This document shows positions 1-6,878 of a stretch of DNA of 7,401 nt, in pieces; the stretch's first letter is position 1; each line of letters begins with the position of its first letter. Below the pieces are notes generated by a model that worked only from the letters and a program-made list of their open reading frames with translations, ran no database searches and was not told the DNA's origin. The DNA is from Gammaproteobacteria bacterium (GTDB taxonomy: Bacteria; Pseudomonadota; Gammaproteobacteria; Pseudomonadales; Pseudomonadaceae): contig JAAYHO010000011.1 in the NCBI GenBank assembly GCA_012735335.1, forward strand, positions 1 to 7,401, read 5' to 3'. Made by a program: the position numbers and the translations under genes.

Positions 1-1
1 C

Positions 2-370
2 AACAGCGGCGCCGACTTTGCCGACAACCGGCTGCCCGGCATTCCCCGCCACAGCTTCTTTGCCGAACTGGCCTGGCAACCGGAGGGCAGCGGCTTCCAT
101 ACCGCCATCGAGGCCCAGGGCATGAGCCAGCGCTACGCCACCGACGACAACCAGCACAAGGCCTCGGGCTATACGGTATTCAACTGGCGAGCCGGTTATC
201 AGCAGCAGCTGGGCTATATCACCATCGAACCCTTCGCCCGCCTGGATAACCTCACCGACCGGGAATATATCGGCTCATTGATCGTCAATGGCGCCGGCGC
301 CCGCTACTACGAACCCGCCCCCGAGCGCAGCTGGCTGGTCGGCCTCGGCCTGCAGTACCAATGGCGCTAG
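2..370 (+). CDS. TonB-dependent outer-membrane receptor, C-terminal fragment
   Basis: This is an open frame entering from the left edge, with 122 visible codons and a TAG stop. The translation shows the end of a TonB-dependent receptor beta-barrel. A segment beginning NRLPGIPRHSFFAEL is followed by alternating hydrophobic/polar strands. Then comes the typical late motif EPFARLDNLTDREYIGS, and last a closing strand, ERSWLVGLGLQYQWR. Receptors of this family import iron-siderophore complexes, haem, cobalamin or other metal chelates across the outer membrane using TonB-ExbBD energy. The plug domain and substrate-determining loops lie outside the window, so the ligand cannot be told. The internal ATG at 122 is not the start, because the family pattern continues upstream of it in the same frame. 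The last residue is Arg after Trp rather than the aromatic residue usual at a barrel C-terminus. No T-rich terminator follows; the gene runs into a palindrome cluster. Family assignment is firm and subfamily is unknown. Confidence 0.88.
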   Translation, partial: NSGADFADNRLPGIPRHSFFAELAWQPEGSGFHTAIEAQGMSQRYATDDNQHKASGYTVFNWRAGYQQQLGYITIEPFARLDNLTDREYIGSLIVNGAGARYYEPAPERSWLVGLGLQYQWR

Positions 371-491
371 CGCCACACCACAGACCCACCGCAATCCCAA
401 TGGAGTGTCGAGTTCCATCTCGACACAGCGCGCCAACCGCAACCCCAAGTTGCCGGGATGGAACCCGGCCCTCCATAGGGCCCCCTTGTGC

Positions 492-516
492 TGTAGGAGC
501 CCCGCTCCGGGGCGAA
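492..516 (+). repeat. REP palindrome, Pseudomonas type
   Basis: The 25-bp unit reads TGTAGGAGC, then 11 nt, then GCGAA. The stem is GCCCCG (499-504) with CGGGGC (508-513) around the 3-nt loop CTC. The GTAG head next to a G+C-rich hairpin matches the known form of extragenic palindromes in Pseudomonas. A second unit with the same head and tail but a different, compensated stem lies at 6879-6903 in the opposite orientation. Confidence 0.7.
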
Positions 517-578
517 AAACTTCGGGCCGAGGGCGGCCCTCCCACCTCAAGCAGCCCCATCAAACCGTGCATCAACCC

Positions 579-654
579 CTGGGAACGTCGAGCACCAGCT
601 CGATGACGAAGCCACCCGAAGCCCGCTGGACGAGCTGGTGCTCGTCCCTCCCAG
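579..654. repeat. REPIN-like pair of inverted palindromes
   Basis: Two related palindromes face each other. The left one reads CTGGGA (579-584), then CGTCGAGC-ACCA-GCTCGATG (586-605). The right one, read on the - strand, also starts CTGGGA (654-649), then GGACGAGC-ACCA-GCTCGTCC (647-628). Head box, spacing and loop are shared and the stems differ by paired changes. Two REP units in inverse orientation about 20 bp apart is the architecture called a REPIN. Such elements are non-autonomous and are usually scattered by RAYT (REP-associated tyrosine) transposases; none is seen in this window. Confidence 0.55.
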
Positions 655-692
655 AGTATCGAGCTCCATCTCGACACATTCAGGCGACTCCG

Positions 693-1838
693 TCACCCGC
701 GCTGCGCCACCGCCGCAAAAGCCCCACGCCGCAGCGCCAGCAGCAGAAACACCGCTGCCATCCCCGCCATCAGCCAGGGCAGCGCATGACTGCTCAGCCA
801 GCGGCTGGCGGCGCCGGTGCTGAACGGCCCGAGCAGGCAACCAAAGCCCCACAGCAGAGCGATATGCGCATTGGCCCGCACCAGCGCATCATCACGGAAA
901 CGCTGGCCGACCAGAATCAGTGACAGGGTATACAGGCCGCCCGCGCTGGCACCAAACAGCACCAGCGCCGGCCAGATAAACGCGGTATGCAGCAACAGCG
1001 GAATCGCCAGACTGCTGCACAGCAGCACCACTCCGCAGCAGCGGAACAGGGTGGTGCGCTGCACCTTGTCGGCCAGCCAGCCGATCGGCAGTTGCAACAC
1101 CGCATCACCCAGCACCACGGTACTGACCATCAGCAGCGCCAGGGTCTGGGCAAAACCTTCACGCAACAGATAGACCGGCAGCAGGGTCAGGGTCATAGCC
1201 TCGAAACAGGCGAACAGCATCACCGCCCAGGCCACCGCCGGCATCCGGCGTACAAAGCCCATCACACCGCTGCCCGAGGCGCTGCGGGCGTTGACCTGGG
1301 GCGCGCCATCCACCTGCCAGAGCACCGCCACACCCAGCAACAGCAGGGTGATGGACAACCAGAAACCCGCATCCGACACCGTCCCCAGCACCCCCAGTAT
1401 CAGCGGTCCGCACAGCTGACTGACGGCAAAGGCACTGCCATACACCGCCACCAGACGGCCGCGCAGACGATCGACCACCAGTTGGTTGATCCAGCTTTCG
1501 CCAAGGATGAAGGTGATGGTCAGGCAGCCGCCCAGCAGCAGCCGCAGCAGCAACCAGAACCAGTAATTGGGCAATACTGTAAGCAGGCCCACCGAGACTG
1601 CCGCGCTGACCAGCATCAGCCGCATGCAGCGCTCGGAGCCCAGATAGCCGGCCAGGTGCCCCGCCACCCGAGCGCCGAGCAAGATGCCGACCGCAGGCAT
1701 AGCGGCCATTATGCCGATGGCAAAGGCGTCGTAGCCCCACTGATCCAGGCGCAGGGAAACCAGCGGCAGGGTCACACCCATGGCCAACCCGACCACAACC
1801 ACCGCAGAGGTGACAATCCAGTAGGTACTCCAACGCAT
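693..1838 (-). CDS. MFS transporter, YcaD-like (12 TM)
   Basis: This is a 381-residue polytopic inner-membrane protein. Twelve hydrophobic segments can be placed at roughly residues 8-28, 38-60, 72-90, 92-113, 133-152, 158-174, 201-222, 231-251, 266-284, 287-310, 323-345 and 350-370. A short cytoplasmic linker (about 175-200) joins the two six-helix halves. The GWLADKVQRTT stretch (253-263) is a C-half version of MFS motif A. The ESWINQLVVDRLRGR region after helix 4 is characteristic of the YcaD/drug-sugar type branch of the superfamily. The substrate cannot be inferred. I chose the ATG at 1838 because GGAAGG sits 6 nt upstream and the protein then begins MRWSTYWIV just before helix 1. The longer frame from 1904 would add a non-membrane leader lying inside the likely promoter. 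The gene is divergent from the aminotransferase, with 319 bp between the starts. No neighbour suggests a substrate. Confidence 0.9.
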   Translation of the reverse strand: MRWSTYWIVTSAVVVVGLAMGVTLPLVSLRLDQWGYDAFAIGIMAAMPAVGILLGARVAGHLAGYLGSERCMRLMLVSAAVSVGLLTVLPNYWFWLLLRLLLGGCLTITFILGESWINQLVVDRLRGRLVAVYGSAFAVSQLCGPLILGVLGTVSDAGFWLSITLLLLGVAVLWQVDGAPQVNARSASGSGVMGFVRRMPAVAWAVMLFACFEAMTLTLLPVYLLREGFAQTLALLMVSTVVLGDAVLQLPIGWLADKVQRTTLFRCCGVVLLCSSLAIPLLLHTAFIWPALVLFGASAGGLYTLSLILVGQRFRDDALVRANAHIALLWGFGCLLGPFSTGAASRWLSSHALPWLMAGMAAVFLLLALRRGAFAAVAQRG

Positions 1839-1875
1839 CGACTGCCTTCCGATCACGCCTATCAAGGGGGCAGAA

Positions 1876-1904
1876 AACATACGCCCGGCCCTGAAAATAT
1901 TCAA
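1876..1904 (-). promoter_or_regulatory. Putative sigma-70 promoter of the MFS gene
   Basis: On the - strand, TTGAAT (1904-1899) is followed after exactly 17 bp by TATGTT (1881-1876). Each hexamer matches four of six consensus bases. Initiation about 7 nt further on would leave a leader of roughly 30 nt before the GGAAGG ribosome site and the ATG at 1838. The A+T-rich stretch just upstream (1895-1915) stands out from the G+C-rich surroundings. The match is only by eye. Confidence 0.4.
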
Positions 1905-1919
1905 TATATTTTACACCCT

Positions 1920-2032
1920 ATGGATTGCCACGCCCTTCGGGCTCGCAATGACGGGGTGGTGCTGGGTTTGAAAAGGGGCGCGGCATACTTCCTCTTCGTC
2001 ATTGCAAGGAGCACCAGCGACGCGGCAATCCA
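1920..2032. repeat. Composite inverted-repeat element, copy 1
   Basis: The left half (1920-1956) runs from ATGGATTGCC to GCAATGACGGGG. The right half (1997-2032) runs from CGTCATTGCA to GCGGCAATCCA in the opposite sense. The outer 12-14 bases of the two halves are complementary, so the whole could fold into one long hairpin around a 40-nt centre. Each half is also a small palindrome by itself, with ATTGC/GCAAT arms. In the left half the arms enclose GCCC-TTC-GGGC. A second complete copy lies at 5645-5776. The element sits in the divergent gap upstream of the aminotransferase, immediately beside the MFS promoter. Open frames through it are not genes. Confidence 0.75.
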
Positions 2033-2057
2033 GTGCGTCCCGACCACTCCAGCGCCC

Positions 2058-2085
2058 ATGGATTGCCATGCCCTCCCGACCCGCT
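2058..2085 (+). repeat. Degenerate half-copy of the composite repeat
   Basis: The stretch starts ATGGATTGCCATGCCCTC and follows the left half of the composite repeat at 1920-1956 for about 18 bases. It then decays and lacks the second arm GCAATGACGG. It is 25 bp beyond copy 1 and about 75 bp before the aminotransferase start. It is probably a relic of an extra insertion or a duplication of the left arm. Confidence 0.5.
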
Positions 2086-2157
2086 TTCCTGTTTGATTTA
2101 TTTGACATAGACTCGAATCAAACAACACCCACTCTCCCACTGCAGGATGGTGCTCTC

Positions 2158-3495
<1,338 letters not shown>

Positions 3496-3513
3496 GCTTG
3501 GGGCCTGCTCTGG

Positions 3514-3539
3514 CGGAGCGCCCGGCGCTCCGTTTTTTT
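3514..3539 (+). terminator. Intrinsic terminator of the aminotransferase gene
   Basis: CGGAGCGCC (3514-3522) and GGCGCTCCG (3524-3532) are perfectly complementary. They leave a practical stem of 7 bp and a loop of about 5 nt, followed at once by seven T residues (3533-3539). This is 18 bp after the aminotransferase stop and separates that gene from fabY. Confidence 0.88.
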
Positions 3540-3691
3540 ATCATGACATCATGGTCTATACGTGACTGAGCGGTTACATTCCTCGTCAGCTAAGCTGAAT
3601 TCGAATAATGCCCCGGCGGGCCCCATGCGCCCGCCCCTGTCATGGCAGGCCACAAAACGCCGCCGTGGGGCCCTGCGAGGAGTCATGCAAG
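3540..3691 (+). promoter_or_regulatory. fabY upstream region and leader
   Basis: Between the terminator and the fabY ATG there is a 150-bp gap that must hold the fabY promoter. I see no convincing -35/-10 pair. The A+T-richer stretch 3557-3610 is the best candidate zone, and a TAAGCT (3591-3596) could be a -10 without a good -35. A 7-bp G+C hairpin, GGCGGGC (3615-3621) with GCCCGCC (3629-3635) around CCCATGC, lies about 57 bp before the start codon. The ribosome site AGGAG (3678-3682) is 9 nt from the ATG at 3692. Confidence 0.4.
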
Positions 3692-5596
3692 ATGTCGCGT
3701 TTGCCGGTCATCGTCGGCTTCGGAGGCTACAATGCCGCCGGCCGCAGCTCGTTTCACCATGCGTTTCGTCGCACGGTGATCGAGTCCCTGTCCCCTGCTG
3801 AACGTCAGCAGACCCTGACCAGTCTGGCGGTACTGATGCAACTGGTGCGTGTGGAGAATGACCGGTATATGGATGAGTCCGGTAACGCCCTGAGCCCGGC
3901 GGATATCGAGCAGCGCTTTGCCGAGCAGATCTACCACAGCACCCTGGTGCGGCGTATCGAAAAGCGCCACCTGGATGTGGACGCCGCCCACTGGCACAAG
4001 GTGCTGCCGGTCACCCCGGCAGGCGACCCGCTGGTATTCACCACCCTGGCCAAGCAACTGCCCGAGCCCCTGCCCGCTGGCTGGACGGTCGAGCCGCTGG
4101 CCGATGGTCAGGTGCAGGTCAGCATCGCCGCCGGTTGCGAACTGAAGGTCGACAGCTACCGCGAGCTGGCGGTGAAGTCCGCCGGTCAATTGCCCAGCGG
4201 TTTCGAGCCGGGCGAGCACTATAACTCGCGCTTCCACCCCCGGGGTCTGCAGATGGCAATTGTCGCCGCCGCCGACGCCCTGCACTCCAGCGGCCTGTCC
4301 TGGCAGCAGATCATGCAGCATGTGCAGCCGGATCAGGTGGCGGTCTTTGCCAGCAGCATCATGAGCCAGCTGGACGAATTCAGCTTCGGTGGCATGATGC
4401 AGTCGCGGCTCAGGGGCCACCGGGTCAGCGCCAAGCACTGCGCCCTGGGCCTGAACAGCATGCCGGCGGACTTCATCAACGCCTATGTACTGGGCAGCGT
4501 CGGCACCACCGGCGCCATCACCGGCGCCTGCGCCAGCTTCCTGTACAACCTGCAGAAGGGTGTGGAGATGATCGGCAGCGGCCAGGCCCGGGTGGTACTG
4601 GTCGGCAGCAGCGAGGCACCGATCACCCAGGAATGCATCGAAGGCTACGGTGCCATGAGCGCACTGGCCACCGAGGAGGGGCTGCGCAATATCGAAGGGC
4701 GCGATGAGGTGGACTTCCGCCGCGCCAGCCGCCCGTTCAGCCAGAACTGTGGCTTTACCCTGGCCGAATCCGGCCAGTTCATCATGCTGATGGACGACGA
4801 GCTGGCCCTGCAGCTGGGTGCGGACATCCATGGTGCGGTGCCGGATGTGTTCGTCGCCGCCGACGGTTTCAAGAAGTCCATTTCCGCCCCGGGCCCCGGC
4901 AACTACCTGACCATGGCCCGGGCGGTACACAGCGCCATGCAGATCCTCGGCCCGGAGCTGGTGCGCCAGCGCAGCTTCGTGCATGCCCACGGCTCCAGTA
5001 CCCCGGCCAACCGGGTGACCGAGTCGCAGCTGCTGGATGAGGTGGCGGGTGCCTTCGGTATCGAAGATCTGCCGGTGGTGGCGGCCAAGGCGTTTGTCGG
5101 TCACTCACTGGCCAGCGCCAGCGGCGACCAGATGATCTCGGCGCTGGGCAGCTTCCGATATCAGCTGCTGCCGGGCATCAAGACCATCGACCGGATTGCC
5201 GATGATGTCTACCAGCAACACTTGCGTTTCAGCACCGGGGACGTGAACCGCGCCGACAACCCGGTGGAGGTGTGCTTCATCAACTCCAAGGGTTTTGGTG
5301 GCAACAACGCCAGCGCCGTGGTGCTCGGCCCGCAACCGGTGGAACGCATGCTGCGCAAGCGCTACGGCGCCGAGCGCTTTGCCGATTACGAGATCCGCCG
5401 CACGGAAACCCGCAAGGTTGCCGCCGCCTACGAAGAACGCGCCCTACTCGGCCAGCTGGATGTGATCTACAACTTCGGCCAGGACATGATCGACGACAGC
5501 CAGATCCGCATCACGCCGGAGCAGGTCAGCATCCCCGGCTTTGCCCAGCCACTGGTGTTCGGCAAGGATCAGCGCTTCAGCGATATGCTGGACTGA
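3692..5596 (+). CDS. fabY: Beta-ketoacyl-ACP synthase FabY (initiating)
   Basis: This 634-residue protein is a thiolase-fold ketoacyl-ACP synthase of the FabY type. In P. aeruginosa FabY takes the place of FabH as the main enzyme condensing acetyl-CoA with malonyl-ACP to start fatty-acid synthesis in the cytosol. The catalytic Cys280 lies in TGACASF and its two histidines are His433 (HAHGSST) and His471 (VGHSLAS). The conserved lysine is Lys466, five residues before His471 as in FabB/FabF. The glycine-rich NSKGFGGNNAS loop (531-541) completes the active site. FabY differs from FabB/FabF by a long N-terminal region (about 1-180) and a C-terminal tail after about 545, and both are present here. 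The length matches my recollection of the P. aeruginosa protein. The start at 3692 gives MSRLPVIVGFGGYNAAG, the familiar N-terminus, with AGGAG 9 nt upstream. The in-frame ATG at 3608 would add 28 unlikely residues. The gene stands alone between a terminator and a convergent GST gene. Confidence 0.95.
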   Translation: MSRLPVIVGFGGYNAAGRSSFHHAFRRTVIESLSPAERQQTLTSLAVLMQLVRVENDRYMDESGNALSPADIEQRFAEQIYHSTLVRRIEKRHLDVDAAHWHKVLPVTPAGDPLVFTTLAKQLPEPLPAGWTVEPLADGQVQVSIAAGCELKVDSYRELAVKSAGQLPSGFEPGEHYNSRFHPRGLQMAIVAAADALHSSGLSWQQIMQHVQPDQVAVFASSIMSQLDEFSFGGMMQSRLRGHRVSAKHCALGLNSMPADFINAYVLGSVGTTGAITGACASFLYNLQKGVEMIGSGQARVVLVGSSEAPITQECIEGYGAMSALATEEGLRNIEGRDEVDFRRASRPFSQNCGFTLAESGQFIMLMDDELALQLGADIHGAVPDVFVAADGFKKSISAPGPGNYLTMARAVHSAMQILGPELVRQRSFVHAHGSSTPANRVTESQLLDEVAGAFGIEDLPVVAAKAFVGHSLASASGDQMISALGSFRYQLLPGIKTIDRIADDVYQQHLRFSTGDVNRADNPVEVCFINSKGFGGNNASAVVLGPQPVERMLRKRYGAERFADYEIRRTETRKVAAAYEERALLGQLDVIYNFGQDMIDDSQIRITPEQVSIPGFAQPLVFGKDQRFSDMLD

Positions 5597-5604
5597 CTCC
5601 CCCG

Positions 5605-5645
5605 TCGCCCGGAGCAGGCTGGCACAGTCCGGCGGCTCCGGGCGA
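5605..5645 (+). terminator. Long-loop hairpin after fabY, possible 3' end
   Basis: TCGCCCGGAGC (5605-5615) and GCTCCGGGCGA (5635-5645) form a perfect 11-bp stem around a 19-nt loop, starting 8 bp after the fabY stop. There is no T-tract. It could be a factor-dependent or RNA-stabilising 3' end, not a classical intrinsic terminator. Its right arm touches the first base of composite repeat copy 2. Confidence 0.45.
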
Positions 5646-5776
5646 TGGATTGCCGCGCTTCGCTCGCAATGACGGGGAGTGGAGGCTCGCTATGGCGGTG
5701 TGGTGAGGCGGCTGCTGTGTGAGGCGGTCCCTCCCTCACCGTCATTGCGAGGAGCGCCAGCGACGCGGCAATCCAT
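5645..5776. repeat. Composite inverted-repeat element, copy 2
   Basis: The left half (5645-5677) runs from ATGGATTGCCGCGC to CGCAATGACGGGG. The right half (5739-5776) runs from CCGTCATTGCGAGG to CGCGGCAATCCAT. The outermost 12 bases of the two halves are perfectly inverted. Compared with copy 1 (1920-2032), the 36-base right half differs at only two positions. The left half keeps both arms but has a shorter, different inner palindrome. The central spacer is 61 bp against 40 bp and shows no similarity. It lies in the convergent gap between fabY and the GST gene. Confidence 0.75.
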
Positions 5777-5799
5777 GGGCCCCGCATTCCCCGCCCGCA

Positions 5800-6450
5800 C
5801 TACCCCTTAGTCGCCATATAGGCCTGCATCTCGGCCTGCTTGTCCGCGGTAATCTGCTGCACATGCGGGTTCTGGTTGAGCAGTTCCAGCAGCGCCCGGG
5901 CCTGCGGCCAGTCCGCCAGCAGGTCGGTGTCGAACAGTTTTCTGGCGACCATCTGCGCCAGATCGATGCTGTACAGGAACATCAGATCAGCAATGGTCAG
6001 CTCGCTGCCGGCCACATAGGGTGCGAAGCGGCCATGGCGGCGCAGCGCCGCCACCCCATTGAACAGCTCCTCCCGGGCCTTGTCCTTGATCGCCTGATCC
6101 AGCTGCACACCGAAGAACGCCTCCGGATAACAGCTGCGCGCCGCCAGTTCGATATACAGCTCGATCTCCTTGGTCAGCGCGCGCACCTCGGCCCGCTGAT
6201 AGGGGTCGCTGGGCAGCAGCGGCTTGCCGCCCTGGGTTTCCTCGATGTATTCGAGGATGACGTTGGTTTCACTGATGAAGCCCTGAGGGGTTTCCAGGCA
6301 GGGCACCTTGCCCCGCGGGCTGACGGCGAGGAAGGCCGGATCCTGCCCGCCCCGGGTGTGGACGATCTCGAAGGGGATGCCCTTTTCCAACAGGGCCAGT
6401 TTGACCATGTTGAAGTAGTTGCTGATAGCAAAGCCGTGAAGTCGCAGCAT
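5800..6450 (-). CDS. Glutathione S-transferase family protein
   Basis: This is a 216-residue cytosolic protein with the two-domain GST layout. The N-terminal thioredoxin-like domain (about 1-78) begins MLRLHGFAISNYFNMVKLAL. It has the cis-proline turn GKVPCLE (Pro50) and the glutathione gamma-glutamyl site as SETNVILEYIEE (Glu61-Thr62, where Glu-Ser is usual). The C-terminal helical domain (about 85-216) carries the N-capping box LTIADLMF (151-158). Members conjugate or otherwise use glutathione for detoxification or stress responses; the class and substrate are not clear from sequence. I place the start at 6450, where AAGGA lies 8 nt upstream and the protein begins directly with the first beta-strand. 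The longer frame to 6522 adds 24 residues that do not fit the fold. The gene is convergent with fabY and divergent from the small gene at 6621, with no operon partner. Confidence 0.9.
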   Translation of the reverse strand: MLRLHGFAISNYFNMVKLALLEKGIPFEIVHTRGGQDPAFLAVSPRGKVPCLETPQGFISETNVILEYIEETQGGKPLLPSDPYQRAEVRALTKEIELYIELAARSCYPEAFFGVQLDQAIKDKAREELFNGVAALRRHGRFAPYVAGSELTIADLMFLYSIDLAQMVARKLFDTDLLADWPQARALLELLNQNPHVQQITADKQAEMQAYMATKG

Positions 6451-6559
6451 GGGGTGGATCCTTGTTCTGATCATGATGAAGGCCCCAGTTTTACCCACGT
6501 CACAAGCCGATTGCCAGTTCATCAGGCTGCTGAATGGGCCGCCCGCGACAAGCTGTCAT

Positions 6560-6590
6560 TTGCCCCTTGCCGGGCGTTTGCGGCTAGACT
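6560..6590 (+). promoter_or_regulatory. Possible promoter of the TIGR02647-like gene
   Basis: TAGACT (6585-6590) is a fair -10 hexamer in a G+C-rich gap, 30 bp before the start codon. The nearest -35 candidate is TTGCCC (6560-6565), but the spacing is 19 bp, longer than ideal. The region is shared with the divergent GST gene. Confidence 0.28.
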
Positions 6591-6620
6591 GCGGGTAACC
6601 GACCAAAGCGAGGCGCTGCC

Positions 6621-6860
6621 ATGTCCCTGACCCCTGAAGAAATCGACGAGATCAACCTGCTGGCCCAGTTCAACCTGGCCAATACCCACGAAGGATTGAA
6701 GATTCACCAACAACAGGCCGCAACCAATGTGGTCGCCGCCGCCGAGCGGCTGTTCAGCCGGGGGCTGATCACCATGGATGATGGCGGCTATCTCACCGGT
6801 TCGGGGCTGGAGGCAGCAGAGCACGCGCAGAGTCTGCTGACCGTATTGCGCTCGCAGTAA
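6621..6860 (+). CDS. Small conserved protein, TIGR02647-like
   Basis: This is a 79-residue soluble protein with no signal peptide or membrane segment. Its pattern matches the uncharacterised TIGR02647 group of small gammaproteobacterial proteins as I remember it, including FNLANTHEGLKIHQ (17-30) and the RGLITMDDGGYLT stretch (47-59). It appears to have an N-terminal helix (5-17), a middle helix (about 31-47), a short beta-hairpin-like turn (48-59) and a C-terminal helix (61-77). The order helix, GLI, acidic-Gly turn, YLT, Gly, helix resembles the second half of a winged-helix domain. No function is established. The ATG at 6621 is well placed, with GAGG (6610-6613) 7 nt upstream. It is divergent from the GST gene. 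The following REP hairpin and a new promoter-like site suggest it is transcribed separately from lptM. Confidence 0.82.
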   Translation: MSLTPEEIDEINLLAQFNLANTHEGLKIHQQQAATNVVAAAERLFSRGLITMDDGGYLTGSGLEAAEHAQSLLTVLRSQ

Positions 6861-6878
6861 CCATATCTTCGCGCCCCC

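Larger units (their letters stand above)
371..692. repeat. Non-coding cluster of short palindromes (REP-like)
   Basis: This 322-bp gap between the receptor stop and the MFS stop holds no credible gene. From about 405 it holds at least six short hairpins. These are 405-426 (8-bp stem, loop TTCCAT), 452-469 (6-bp stem, loop ATGGAA), 467-482 (6-bp stem, loop CCAT), 492-516 (REP), 586-605 (8-bp stem with one G-T pair, loop ACCA) and 628-647 (7-bp stem GGACGAG/CTCGTCC). A seventh at 656-678 is a 21/23 direct copy of the unit at 405-427. Open frames across this stretch translate the palindromes into runs such as VEMELDT and show no protein-like composition. Positions 371-404 show nothing recognisable. 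The hairpins could serve as factor-independent 3' ends for one or both flanking genes, but none has a T-tract. Confidence 0.75.

Noticed and set aside
285..923. Overlapping open frames on both strands across the 371-692 gap
   Set aside because: Their translations are the palindromes read as protein (VEMELDT, EGRAPARP-like runs). They also overlap the flanking real genes.
1920..2085. CRISPR-like array
   Set aside because: The repeated units are inverted rather than direct, spacing is irregular, there are only two and a half units, and no cas gene is present.
987..2096. 369-codon open frame on the + strand opposite the MFS gene
   Set aside because: It is Gln/His/Arg-rich with no domain pattern, lies antisense to a clear 12-helix transporter, and its end runs through the composite repeat. 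It is a by-product of G+C-rich codon use.
2102..2130. Sigma-70 promoter with perfect TTGACA before the aminotransferase
   Set aside because: No -10-like hexamer lies 16-18 bp downstream (the region reads ACACCC), so it is not listed as a promoter.
1901..2140. Small - strand frames over the divergent gap
   Set aside because: They encode the composite repeat (AWQSMG, NDEEE-like strings). They have no ribosome site and no protein-like features.
3683..5104. 473-codon open frame antisense to fabY
   Set aside because: It is a shadow of fabY, rich in His/Gln/Ala with no family pattern and no convincing ribosome site.
5645..5776. Insertion sequence or attachment site
   Set aside because: No transposase or integrase frame, tRNA gene or clear target-site duplication is present. 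The element is only about 130 bp.
6501..6517. Sigma-54-like site for the GST gene (- strand CTGGCA-N6-TTGT)
   Set aside because: The -24 half fits, but the essential GC of the -12 half is GT. There is no activator gene or binding site nearby.
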